From: Prolixibacteraceae bacterium
Lineage (GTDB): Bacteria > Bacteroidota > Bacteroidia > Bacteroidales > Prolixibacteraceae
Direction of reading: 5' to 3'
NCBI GenBank assembly: GCA_947475715.1
Contig: CANJNY010000022.1
Span: 1 to 49,058, forward strand
Length of the DNA stretch: 49,058 bases
Part shown: one piece after another, positions 18,420 through 27,167 of the stretch
Position numbering within the stretch: position 1 is the first letter of the stretch
How the letters are laid out: each line of letters starts with the position of its first letter
Made by a program: the position numbers and the translations under genes
Notes under the pieces: generated by a model
Database searches by the model: none
Told to the model about the DNA's origin: nothing
Seen by the model: only the letters and a program-made list of their open reading frames with translations

Positions 18420-19850
18420 ATGAAGACGAAACGAGTAGTTTATTTTATTATCTTATTGATGCCGTGTATTCTATACTCATGCAATAAGCAGCTAAATCTT
18501 GCTCCTACAGATAAACTGGTAGAATCAAAAGTTTTTTCTGACGCAACAACTGCAGAATCGGCATTGGCAAGTGTCTATGATCAGACTTATCAGGCTGCAA
18601 CCGGAGATCAATGGGTAATTGCCGATGTTTCTCTACCTTACGTCGGGCTTCCGGTTGGTCATCCGCTAACTGCCTTTTTCGGCGGACTGATTGATCCAAC
18701 CAATTCTGATGTCCAGAATATATGGTCAGGATTTTACGGGACGATTAATGCAGCCAATGTCTTTGCAACCAAAATTCCTGTTTATGGGAAATATGCTTTA
18801 TCTCTCGAGAACCAACATATTGCCGAGGCAAAATTCATAAGAGCGTATTGTTATTTTAAGATGCTATGCTATTATGGACATGGTGCACTGACCGGCAACA
18901 TGAGCGATTTGGGCCTTCCTGTCCGCCTCGCTCCTTACGACGGATTTAGTCAGAAGGACCTAATACCTCGGGCAAATAATGGGACTGTCTATAAGCAAAT
19001 TATCAAGGATTTAACCGAAGCAGTACCCGATTTGCCATCCCTATACCTAAATAGAGGAGTGACAGACTGGGTTAAGACATGCAGCAGGGCAACAAAAGCT
19101 GCGGCTTGGGCGCTTCTTTCGCGTGTATATCTTTACAAACAGGATTATGCCAATGTTGTTTTAGCTTCAGACAGTGTGCAAGCTTTCAGTGTTTACCTTA
19201 TTGATCCTGATCTGACCAATGTGTTTCCCGCCAATCATACCGGAACAAATTCCTATTTCAGTAAAGAAGTGATCTGGGGATTCCCTGCCAGCTCGAATAA
19301 TGGCAATTCTCAGTTCGGAATACACGGAATATTCTACTATGATAAATTTTATTGGGCCGATAGCGCATTTGTCAGCTCATTTAACCCAAATGACAAACGC
19401 AGGACCCAATTAATATTCGGAGGTAATCCATTAGATACGAATCCCAATACTAAGGATAAAAAAACTACTTTTAAGTTTAACAATCCTGATCAGCGTGATG
19501 ATATAAAAGTTATCCGGTTGGCAGAAGTGTATTTAAATAAAGCTGAAGCTCTGGCACAATTGAACGGAATCAATAACGAAAGCCTTTCCTTGCTCAATAC
19601 GATCCGTCAGCGTGCCGGGTTAAATCCTTTTAATACAGGCGATTTCAGTTCTAAGGAGGCCTTTATCAATGGTATCCTGGCAGAACGATACGTCGAATTA
19701 GCCTTTGAGGGAATGGGCCGATTTGATTATATGCGTACAGGCAGAAACTTACGTAACCCCAATCTGACTGCAGATCAGAAGATCTTTCCAATCCCGAAAA
19801 TAGAGATTGATATAACAAATGGGGTATTGCAACAAAATCCAGGATACTGA
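18420..19850 (+). CDS. SusD/RagB-family nutrient-binding lipoprotein
   Basis: 476 residues with a lipobox ending at C21 (ILYSCNKQ). The helical TPR-rich SusD fold is recognisable from an N-terminal SusD-like segment (about 25-200) and the C-terminal block about 365-476. That block contains VIRLAEVYLNKAEALAQ, a LLNTIRQRAGL segment, a LAERYVELAFEG segment and the ending LQQNPGY. It caps the SusC barrel and selects the ligand outside the cell. It is directly coupled to the SusC gene and lies 28 bases before the thioredoxin gene, so the operon probably continues. Confidence 0.95.
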   Translation: MKTKRVVYFIILLMPCILYSCNKQLNLAPTDKLVESKVFSDATTAESALASVYDQTYQAATGDQWVIADVSLPYVGLPVGHPLTAFFGGLIDPTNSDVQNIWSGFYGTINAANVFATKIPVYGKYALSLENQHIAEAKFIRAYCYFKMLCYYGHGALTGNMSDLGLPVRLAPYDGFSQKDLIPRANNGTVYKQIIKDLTEAVPDLPSLYLNRGVTDWVKTCSRATKAAAWALLSRVYLYKQDYANVVLASDSVQAFSVYLIDPDLTNVFPANHTGTNSYFSKEVIWGFPASSNNGNSQFGIHGIFYYDKFYWADSAFVSSFNPNDKRRTQLIFGGNPLDTNPNTKDKKTTFKFNNPDQRDDIKVIRLAEVYLNKAEALAQLNGINNESLSLLNTIRQRAGLNPFNTGDFSSKEAFINGILAERYVELAFEGMGRFDYMRTGRNLRNPNLTADQKIFPIPKIEIDITNGVLQQNPGY

Positions 19851-19878
19851 TCCTGTTAGTTAATTTAATATAAACAGA

Positions 19879-21135
19879 ATGATTAAGAAATTTAGGTATT
19901 TGATGTTACTCTCTTTTTGGGCTATTTTTGCCGGTTTTTCATCCATGGCACAAGAAAGGCAGATTAATTTCGAGCATGACACGTGGAAGAAAATTGCCAA
20001 AAAAGCAAAAGCCGAAAATAAACTTATTTTCATGGATTGTTATACTTCGTGGTGTGGCCCCTGTAAATTGATGGCAGCCGAAGTGTTCACACAGAATGCA
20101 GTAGCAGACTTCTTTAATTCCAATTTTGTGAATTGTAAATTTGACATGGAAAAGGGAGAAGGTCTTGAACTTAGGAAGAAGCTACCCATTCAATTTTATC
20201 CAACATTCTTTTTGCTCAATTCTGACGGGACTGTAATACACAAAGTGGTGGGATCAAGTTCAGCGGATGAATTCATTCAGTACTTTACAGAGGGTAAAAC
20301 TGACAATGAAAACTATAGTGCTCTGGAAAAGCATTATCAATCAGGTGAACGGAATGCAAACTTTATGTTCAAATATCTTCGCTCGCTGCGTGTAGCCAAC
20401 GAGGAAAGTAAAGAAACACAGGTTGCAACCGACTATTTCAAATCCTTAAAGCATGAAGAATTAAAAAATAATGATATGTGGCTGGTAATCAACTATTTTT
20501 TAAACGATCCCACCTCAAAGCACTTTCAGTACATGGTCGAAAACCGCCAGTTCTTTTATAATATGGTGGGTGCTGAAGTGGTTAATTCTAAAATCAGAAC
20601 AACATACCACAATGCACTGTCCAAACAATTGGAATACTACTACCCGGAATCTGGAAAGCCTTACAACAAAGCTCTAGAAGACACAATGATCATTGATTTG
20701 AAAAAATATGATCTTCCCTTCTCCAAAAATTTATTGGCGCTTATTTATTTAAATAAATACAGCAAAGAAAATTCCTGGGATAATTATGCAGAGGTAATCA
20801 GCGCCATTGTCCGTTTTAACCTAATGGACAATGATCCCGAACTCCCGGAAACTCTCAGCAGCGCAATCAGTTTACTGATCAAAGGCACCAGTGATCCGAA
20901 ATGGCTTTCAAATGTTCAGAATTGGTCGCAATATGCCATCGATCGTGAATCGAATATTGGCAAAAGAGCACTTCTGATTGAGAATCAGGCCGATATGCTT
21001 CAGAAAATCGGAGAATCACAAAAAGCAGATGAAGCTCATAAGGCTGCTAAAACAGCCAATGATGAGGCCGAAAAACAAGGTAAGAAAATTTCGGTTGTGC
21101 CCATGATGAGGCTTACTACCGGAGGCTCACACTAA
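19879..21135 (+). CDS. Exported thioredoxin-family protein with helical C-terminal domain (copy B)
   Basis: 418 residues with a signal peptide ending near MAQ (about 1-25). The thioredoxin domain (about 28-140) has YTSWCGPC with C59 and C62 and a YPT cis-proline loop. A long helical C-terminal region (about 150-418) follows, charged and without known motifs. It is a clear paralogue of the 403-residue protein at 5103-6314 and has the same downstream neighbours. Sitting behind susC/susD, it may reduce or protect the imported ligand, or keep the transport proteins reduced; this is inference. The spacing to the SusD gene (28 bases) argues for co-transcription. Confidence 0.88.
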   Translation: MIKKFRYLMLLSFWAIFAGFSSMAQERQINFEHDTWKKIAKKAKAENKLIFMDCYTSWCGPCKLMAAEVFTQNAVADFFNSNFVNCKFDMEKGEGLELRKKLPIQFYPTFFLLNSDGTVIHKVVGSSSADEFIQYFTEGKTDNENYSALEKHYQSGERNANFMFKYLRSLRVANEESKETQVATDYFKSLKHEELKNNDMWLVINYFLNDPTSKHFQYMVENRQFFYNMVGAEVVNSKIRTTYHNALSKQLEYYYPESGKPYNKALEDTMIIDLKKYDLPFSKNLLALIYLNKYSKENSWDNYAEVISAIVRFNLMDNDPELPETLSSAISLLIKGTSDPKWLSNVQNWSQYAIDRESNIGKRALLIENQADMLQKIGESQKADEAHKAAKTANDEAEKQGKKISVVPMMRLTTGGSH

Positions 21136-21181
21136 TAATTTAAAATAGTGTAAAGTAAACAAGTAACTTCTGGATATATCT

Positions 21182-21712
21182 ATGAAAACGTTCGATCCAA
21201 CATTTGTAAGGATACTGCTATTTTCAGTTTTCTTGGTCAGCTTATATGACTTATCAGCCCAGATAGTTATGACCCCGGCTACTCCTATTCCCCCCAAAGT
21301 GCTACGCAATGCAATAATTAAAGCTCCTGCAGAAATTGTTTGGCAACAATTAATTAAACTCGACAATATGGCAGAATATACGTCAGGCTACATTACTGAG
21401 GTTCAGAAAATAGGGAATGGGGAGGGGGCACGGCGGATTCTGAAATTTTCGAACAGTGATCAGCGAACCGAATCAGTCACCTTCCAAAACAACAGGCTCA
21501 GGCAAATTAATTTTGCTGTTGCCAACTCTAATCTACCTCAATCTTATATGTATGCCTTTTATGCCGACTCGCTTTCCGAAACAAAATGCAGGGTCACCTT
21601 ACGCGCTTTTTACAACGTTGAGAATAATAAAAACAAATTTGAAATGAATCGGTTTATTGGAAAGGAATTTGACCTTATTCTGAAAGGCTTGAAACAATAC
21701 TACGAAAAATAA
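21182..21712 (+). CDS. Exported SRPBCC/START-like protein (copy B)
   Basis: 176 residues with a signal peptide ending near LSAQ (about 1-27). The mature part begins with a strand carrying IIKAPAEIVWQQLIKLDNMAEY, the usual start of SRPBCC proteins (strand, then two helices). Central strands follow (RRILKFSN, RTESVTF), then a long C-terminal helix. The fold makes a hydrophobic ligand cavity. It matches the gene at 6359-6898 in length, export signal and position after an exported thioredoxin, although identity is low. The ligand is unknown. Confidence 0.72.
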   Translation: MKTFDPTFVRILLFSVFLVSLYDLSAQIVMTPATPIPPKVLRNAIIKAPAEIVWQQLIKLDNMAEYTSGYITEVQKIGNGEGARRILKFSNSDQRTESVTFQNNRLRQINFAVANSNLPQSYMYAFYADSLSETKCRVTLRAFYNVENNKNKFEMNRFIGKEFDLILKGLKQYYEK

Positions 21713-21730
21713 ACGCTTAATTCAGTCACA

Positions 21731-22189
21731 ATGAGAAAACTACTTATATTGCTTTTGATTATCAACTTAACTGCCGCTCTGAACCTTAATGCTCAGATTT
21801 TAAATCCTATACACTGGAAATTCAATGTGAATAAAATTAGTCAGGAGGAATTTGAATTAATTTTTACTGCAAAAATTGAGAACGGATGGCATCTTTATTC
21901 TCAGAAATTACCTTCAGGAGGTCCTATTCCAACTAAATTTAGTTTTGTTTTCCCAAATGGAATCGCCTTTACAGGCAGAGTGGAATCAAAGTCCCAACCA
22001 AAAACCGAACTGGATCCGAATTTTAAAATAGAACTTTCATATTATACTGACGAAGTGATTTTTATTCAAAAAATTAAAAAGAAAAAAGCTGGCAAAGCAA
22101 AAGTTACCGGGCAAGTTGAGTATATGACTTGCGACAATCACCGCTGCCTTCCTCCCACTGAACAGGAATTTGAGTTTGCAGTGGAGTAA
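21731..22189 (+). CDS. Stand-alone DsbD alpha-domain protein
   Basis: 152 residues with a signal peptide ending near NAQ (about 1-22). The rest is one DsbD_N immunoglobulin-like domain with GWHLYSQKLP near 52-61 and the redox cysteines C134 and C139 in MTCDNHRCLPP. Full DsbD continues into eight membrane helices and a thioredoxin domain; here the frame stops cleanly at the domain end. It may be a stand-alone acceptor that passes electrons on, or a DsbD whose membrane part has been lost. The dsbD remnant at 6911-8014 occupies the same position in the copy A cluster. It is 18 bases after the SRPBCC gene and is the probable last gene of the SusC operon. Confidence 0.8.
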   Translation: MRKLLILLLIINLTAALNLNAQILNPIHWKFNVNKISQEEFELIFTAKIENGWHLYSQKLPSGGPIPTKFSFVFPNGIAFTGRVESKSQPKTELDPNFKIELSYYTDEVIFIQKIKKKKAGKAKVTGQVEYMTCDNHRCLPPTEQEFEFAVE

Positions 22190-22430
22190 TTTTCGAAATT
22201 AGAAGTGTGATTAAACCGGACTTATTTACAGTTCTTGACGAACTTCTTCATATCGGTCCGATTGATTTGTTTCGATCCGAATCGAGGTTTCAAAATAGGC
22301 ATAATGCCAGAGGCTTTGTCTGGAGCATAATCGTATTTAGTTTATCATTTGACTCACTTGGAACCTCAAAGAATTATAAACATCAATCGATACATCTTAA
22401 ATGCGTTTTAACTTTGAATTCATGCAAAGT

Positions 22431-23093
22431 TTATTTTGAAGATGATGAACCTAAAATTTCAAATAAATTTCGGGGTTGTTCTTTAAATGTATTATTGAAA
22501 AGATAAACCGACACCACCATAAAGGCTATAAAACCAAGAACGATGAGTAATTGTATCCCCGTGGTCTTCTGTATTTCATGACGGTTTTTAACCTCACAAA
22601 CTTCACCGGGACAATATTTGGCTTTCTTTCCATAATACCATCCATAAAAAAGGCACCCCATACAAATACCAAATGCAGATTCAAAGAACAGGAAAATCAA
22701 ACAGATCAGGCAAATCAAACCCGTAATGGGGCTATATGAATTGACAAATACGACCAACACCAACATAATTAGCCCCAAAACCAAACCAATTATCCAGGCA
22801 AACTTTTTTTGAGCTGCCCCCACATATTCAGGAACTTGTCTTCGCACAATTAATCTTCCAATGATTAATGTAGGTGAAAAGCGGGGATTAATAAAGACCC
22901 GAATGATAAAATCAAGCAGAAAGGCGAGAATAAAATACTTCAGTAACACAAGACTCTTGCTTAAAATAGCTAACAAAACGGCAGTAAAGGCAAAAACAAA
23001 AAATATGCCCGCCGCGGCCCTTATTTCGCGCTCGTTAAGTACCGGAATTTCGTAACCCTGCACCTCTTCTCCAAACTTGATTATTTTACTCAT
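22431..23093 (-). CDS. DUF4395 family integral membrane protein
   Basis: 220 residues with five or so hydrophobic segments: about 24-45, 48-68, 102-122, 124-148 and 182-202. The DUF4395 signature is present: a LDFIIRVFINPRFSPT segment, then GAAQKKFAWIIG, then a helix ending FESAFGICMGCLFY. The family is uncharacterised; members often occur near thiosulfate/rhodanese or redox genes, and the C-x-x-C (GICMGC) is conserved. It is convergent with the DsbD-domain gene, with no clear terminator between them. The minus-strand -7 box TACCTTTG lies 30 bases upstream of its ATG. Confidence 0.82.
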   Translation of the reverse strand: MSKIIKFGEEVQGYEIPVLNEREIRAAAGIFFVFAFTAVLLAILSKSLVLLKYFILAFLLDFIIRVFINPRFSPTLIIGRLIVRRQVPEYVGAAQKKFAWIIGLVLGLIMLVLVVFVNSYSPITGLICLICLIFLFFESAFGICMGCLFYGWYYGKKAKYCPGEVCEVKNRHEIQKTTGIQLLIVLGFIAFMVVSVYLFNNTFKEQPRNLFEILGSSSSK

Positions 23094-23122
23094 TATGTAT
23101 TGTTTTTGGTTAAATAGAAGAT

Positions 23123-23130
23123 CAAAGGTA
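23123..23130 (-). promoter_or_regulatory. -7 box for DUF4395 gene
   Basis: Reads TACCTTTG on the minus strand, an exact TAnnTTTG match, 30 bases before the ATG at 23093. Confidence 0.45.
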
Positions 23131-23746
23131 TCGATTTAATTGAATACTAATTTGAAGAAAAATATCAACCGTCGAAAAGAAATTGTTTCACAGCCGAAGC
23201 AACGGTAGTCAAGCGCAGTGCTCAGCTCTGCACGCCTGAAGAGTTCTCCATCACGCATACTTAGCGGTAAGGTATGATCGAAGATCGTTACTGGGTGTGG
23301 GGAGCTCATCAGGGCTTCGCGGAAGCGCATTACTGACCCTGAAGAGTAGCTGGAAATTATTTTACGCAAGAAACATTTTATTTGAAAGTTACTGATTAAT
23401 GAGCTTTGCAATCAGAATATTCTCAAGCCTGATTCAACACCGTTAACCGGAAAAAACGAAGTACCGGTTTTCCCTTTTCTCAGGGATGAAGGGAGGGCCT
23501 GAAATGTGAGTAAAAAGATGTGCCATTGTAATTTTATTTCCTTTTATGACCTCCTCTAACCTCTCCAAAGTAGGGGATAAGAGAGGAAGTTGTTCAGAAT
23601 AAAGGAGATTTAGAGGGGTTAAAAGCAAAATATCAAATACCCCGTTGTCGCACCATAACTACTTAATAATAAATAGCTTAAAAAGGGATTTGTTTGAGAT
23701 TTTAAATATCACGTAAAGGCTTCACAAAGTTTATGAATTTATTCGG
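23131..23746. other. Gene-free stretch with one unidentified GC-rich segment
   Basis: No credible gene was found. The part at about 23165-23345 is clearly richer in G and C than its flanks and has a perfect small hairpin (GCTTC-GCG-GAAGC, near 23315-23327). Short reading frames cross it on both strands but lack any recognisable domain. It could be a remnant of a mobile element or of a lost gene. An imperfect palindrome follows at 23551-23620. The last 120 bases before 23746 are AT-rich and featureless. Confidence 0.4.
23551..23620. repeat. Imperfect palindrome (intergenic repeat type)
   Basis: CCTCTAACCTCTCC (23553-23566) is complementary, with one bulge, to GGAGATTTAGAGG (23604-23616). The arms flank a spacer of about 37 bases. 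The purine/pyrimidine-biased arms resemble multi-copy intergenic palindromes found in Bacteroidota genomes. Only one copy is in the window, so repetition is not shown. Confidence 0.4.
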
Positions 23747-24733
23747 CTAGGAATGTCCAAGTACCGGATGTGGTTCGTAAAGTTCTTCCAGTCTGGCAAT
23801 TTCATCGCAGGATAATTTCACGGATAAGGCTGCGACAGCATCCTCCAAATGGCCCGGTTTACTGGCACCAATGATAGGCGAAGTAATTGCTGGCTTACTC
23901 AGCATCCATGCCAGGGCCACCTGGGCATCTGGAAGACCACGCAGCACAGCAATTTCGGATAACCGGGTTACAATATCAAAATCGGATGGTTTCTGATAGA
24001 GCGTTTTCCCAAATTCATCGGTTCGGGCACGAAGAGTCTCATTGCCATCCTTTGATCTTTTACCGGTAAGCAGTCCCCTTGCCAACGGGGACCAGGGAAT
24101 AATACCGATTTTCTGATCCTTGCAAAAGGGAATCATCTCGCGTTCTTCTTCACGGTAAATCAGATTGTAATGGGGCTGCATCGAAACAAATCGTGTCCAT
24201 CCATGCAGGTCGGCGGTATATTGTGCTTTTGCAAACTGCCAGGTAAACATTGATGATGCCCCGATATAACGGGCCTTTCCGGCTTTGACAACATCATGAA
24301 GCGCTTCCATTGTCTCTTCTATCGGCGTTTCATAATCCCAGCGATGGATCTGGTAAAGATCAACATAATCGGTCTTTAACCTTTTCAAACTGGCATCAAT
24401 TGAACTCATAATATGTTTACGCGAAAGGCCACCGTCATTGGGATCCTTGCTCATTGGAATAAATACTTTGGTGGCAATCACCACTTCATCACGCCGTGCA
24501 AAATCCTTCAGTGCATTTCCCAGCACCTCCTCACTGGTGCCGAATGAATAGATATCGGCAGTATCAAAAAAGTTAATTCCCAGTTCCAGAGCCTTTTGAA
24601 TAAACGGGCGGCTCTCCTGCTCATTCAAAGCCCATAGCCACCGTTCGGTAATCCGGCCATAAGTCATGGTTCCAAGACATAGTCTGGAAACTTTCATCCC
24701 TGTATTTCCTAATCGTACGTATTCCATATCCAA
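23747..24733 (-). CDS. Aldo/keto reductase
   Basis: 328 residues, no signal peptide, cytoplasmic. The aldo/keto reductase catalytic tetrad is complete: D57, Y62, K89 and H130 (FFDTADIY, ATK, LYQIHRWD). The C-terminal NADPH-binding features IPWSPLARGLLTGK and SKPAITSPIIGASKPGHLEDAV are also present. Closest in style to the YajO/AKR11-12 group acting on sugars and aldehydes; the exact substrate cannot be read. ATGs occur at residues 1 and 3, and either could be used. It is divergent from the exported glycosidase gene, so it may reduce a sugar released by the island, but no direct evidence shows this. Confidence 0.93.
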   Translation of the reverse strand: MDMEYVRLGNTGMKVSRLCLGTMTYGRITERWLWALNEQESRPFIQKALELGINFFDTADIYSFGTSEEVLGNALKDFARRDEVVIATKVFIPMSKDPNDGGLSRKHIMSSIDASLKRLKTDYVDLYQIHRWDYETPIEETMEALHDVVKAGKARYIGASSMFTWQFAKAQYTADLHGWTRFVSMQPHYNLIYREEEREMIPFCKDQKIGIIPWSPLARGLLTGKRSKDGNETLRARTDEFGKTLYQKPSDFDIVTRLSEIAVLRGLPDAQVALAWMLSKPAITSPIIGASKPGHLEDAVAALSVKLSCDEIARLEELYEPHPVLGHS

Positions 24734-24853
24734 ATATTGTAGTTGTATGTAATTCGAAATTAGTGACGCAGACCTTTCCTGGGAGTATTAAAATCAATTC
24801 CGATTAAATACATCTGTACGCGCTTCAAACTCACGCAAAATTACAGTAAATAT

Positions 24854-24861
24854 TATCTTTG
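24854..24861 (+). promoter_or_regulatory. -7 box before glycosidase gene
   Basis: TATCTTTG is an exact TAnnTTTG match about 120 bases before the ATG at 24983, in the divergent spacer with the reductase gene. No clear -33 box was seen. Confidence 0.4.
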
Positions 24862-24982
24862 TTCTCTATTGAAATTTGATAATACTAAGGAATCGTAATG
24901 TTAATGTATTCTTAAAGGTATAAAATAAAAAAATACCGCAAAATCTCCAATTCATCAAATTCCACCAAAAGAAATTTAATTT

Positions 24983-26851
24983 ATGATCCCAATAAGAGTA
25001 TCTTTAAAAAACATTTGGATAATACTGTTATTTCAGACCTTCGCATCATCCCTTTTTGCTACTGAAAAAGCGAAGAATTTCAAATACAGTTCAGACTATT
25101 ACTCCATCGAGCTTCTTGATAAGTCTCCATTTGTGCGCTCCTTTTCTGTTGATGCCCTGGGAAAGAAAATGTTATCCAGAAATATAATTAAATGGAAAGA
25201 TGGGGGAGATTCAATTAACTTTGAGCTGCTGAGGATTTCGGAATCAGAGGTCGCCATTCAGCGGAAAGGGGCTATCAAGAAAACGGAATGGAGCTTCCGG
25301 TTTGAGCAGAAAAAATTTGTGTTGACCTCAACCTATCAGCCTGAGAACATTCCTACGGGCATTAATTTCATTTTCGACAAGCATGAGAATCATGCCACGC
25401 TTCTTGGCCTGATGCCCGAAAGAAATAAAACTCAATTACCTGCAGTTCTTCACTTTCCCGATATGGGGACCTTTCAGATCGTTTCGGATCAAAAGGCAGA
25501 GATTGCCTCTGATGCCAACCGCAAGAATAAATCAAACTATATCTCGGTTAATTTTCCCGGTGCTGATAAAACACAGAAAAACATTCAATATACACTCTCC
25601 TGCACATCCATCTATCCGAAGTTCCCCGGAGTTGAGGACGAAAAATTCGACGGCTACAGACGTAATTACCTGAATATATTCCAGGTAAACCCGCGCCTGC
25701 AGGTTATTGCCAATAATTCGTGCAGCGACCCCTGTGCCTTCACACTTTTTCTCTCTTCGATGATGGCACTCAAAACTCCGCCACTTGTAAATAAGCTGAC
25801 CGCACTTGACCTGCTCCGGATGTCGATAGAGCGATATCTGAATGGAATGAAAGGTTATGGTCTTGAGGGGTACAATTCTGACTGGGAGATTACGGGGGTT
25901 ATATCAAAACCTGACACGTCGAAGCATGACTCATATTTGGATTCGTACCCTTCGCTTGTAATCTCGGCGTGTAATTATATTAAGGGATCGAACGACTTAA
26001 AATGGGCGAAAAAGTACTATCCTGCTATTAAATTTTGGATGGATGATCAGATGAAGAGGGATCACGACAATAATGGTTTGGTTGAAGATAAGAGGTCCGG
26101 CAACTCCGGTGCTGATGATCAGTCAATGCGCCCTGCAAATTGGTGGGATACGATAGGTTTTGGTCATGAGGATGCCTTTAGCAATGCCATTACCTATGAT
26201 GCGCTAAACCTAATGATTCTAACAGCTAAAAGGCTAAACAAGAAAGATGATGTTACAACTTTTACAAAGTACGCAAACATGCTTAGAGCCTCCTATTTTA
26301 AGACCTTTTATAATCCGGAAACAGGAGTGTTAGCAGGTTGGAAAAGTAAGGATGGCAAACTCCACGATTACTATTTTCTGTACGTAAACAGCATGGCCGT
26401 TTATTATAATCTGGTTCCTGAAGATAAAGTCAAAGGGGTTATGGAGGCCTTATGGAAGAAAATGGAAGCGGTCGGATTCAATGACTTCAGCCTCGGAGTT
26501 CCGGGCAATATCGTATCCATTCACCGGGCGGATTACTTTCATCATGACCCACGTTGGGGTGGTGGTGAAAAAGAAGATGGAAGTGATGCATTTCAGCGGT
26601 ATGAAAATGGCGGGGCATCGTTAAACTGGTCATACTTCACCTTAAAAGCGCTTCAAAAAGCGGGTATGAAACATGAATTTAATCAGGTCGCTGATGGAAT
26701 TCTTATGGGAATCAAGAAAGGTGATTTTCAGGGATTTTGTGAACTTATGGCAAAGGACTGGAAAACCTGGAGCGGCGAATGCTGGGGATACGAAGGGTTT
26801 CTGTGTGACGGTTATTTGGCACTTCTGGCAATAAATCCGCAGGATAAATAA
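24983..26851 (+). CDS. Exported six-hairpin (alpha/alpha)6 glycosidase-like protein
   Basis: 622 residues with a signal peptide (about 1-27). The N-terminal half (about 35-250) is a beta-rich domain. The C-terminal half (about 265-620) looks like an (alpha/alpha)6 barrel of the GH63/GH78/amylo-glucosidase type. It has a KRDHDNNGLVED loop, the N-W-W-D segment (PANWWDTIGFGHEDAF) and GGASLNWSYF near the end. Acidic residues in these loops are candidate catalysts. It should cleave a glycoside in the periplasm or at the cell surface. The exact GH family and substrate cannot be told by eye. It is transcribed alone, convergent with the BASS/deacetylase operon. Confidence 0.75.
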   Translation: MIPIRVSLKNIWIILLFQTFASSLFATEKAKNFKYSSDYYSIELLDKSPFVRSFSVDALGKKMLSRNIIKWKDGGDSINFELLRISESEVAIQRKGAIKKTEWSFRFEQKKFVLTSTYQPENIPTGINFIFDKHENHATLLGLMPERNKTQLPAVLHFPDMGTFQIVSDQKAEIASDANRKNKSNYISVNFPGADKTQKNIQYTLSCTSIYPKFPGVEDEKFDGYRRNYLNIFQVNPRLQVIANNSCSDPCAFTLFLSSMMALKTPPLVNKLTALDLLRMSIERYLNGMKGYGLEGYNSDWEITGVISKPDTSKHDSYLDSYPSLVISACNYIKGSNDLKWAKKYYPAIKFWMDDQMKRDHDNNGLVEDKRSGNSGADDQSMRPANWWDTIGFGHEDAFSNAITYDALNLMILTAKRLNKKDDVTTFTKYANMLRASYFKTFYNPETGVLAGWKSKDGKLHDYYFLYVNSMAVYYNLVPEDKVKGVMEALWKKMEAVGFNDFSLGVPGNIVSIHRADYFHHDPRWGGGEKEDGSDAFQRYENGGASLNWSYFTLKALQKAGMKHEFNQVADGILMGIKKGDFQGFCELMAKDWKTWSGECWGYEGFLCDGYLALLAINPQDK

Positions 26852-27167
26852 TCGCAAATACATCTATTCCAATTATATAACTTTTCAATAGTCATTCAGC
26901 ATTAATTGTGCCTAAGAAGCTTATTTTTTTCTTTTAACCTTGGTAGCCAGATTTCAAGGTTATAACTAACCTGATTAAATGATGAATAAGGTAATAAGGT
27001 TAATTTTAACGGGCACCAAAATTCGCTACTAAGGTTTTAAAAACTAATAAGGTTTATCGAACTAAGTATTGAGTATAAATTTTTAAAATTTATTTCCATA
27101 GAAATAAAAAATATTCTCAGATGATTATTTATTCTTTTATCGGCGATCTTTTGGTTTTCGTCAGCTC
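26852..27167. other. Intergenic stretch with repeated AAGGTT motifs
   Basis: No gene seen. AAGGTT occurs at 26956, 26996, 27031 and 27049, the second and last within AATAAGGTT, with a partial copy near 26985. The stretch lies between two convergent genes, so a promoter role is unlikely; the repeats may be chance in AT-rich DNA. Confidence 0.3.

Noticed and set aside
22207-22506. Plus-strand 99-residue frame
   Set aside because: No ATG start, no known domain, and its end overlaps the DUF4395 gene on the other strand.
23136-23628. Two minus-strand small frames (91 and 61 residues)
   Set aside because: No domain, atypical composition, and they cross a GC-rich segment and a palindrome; likely not genes.
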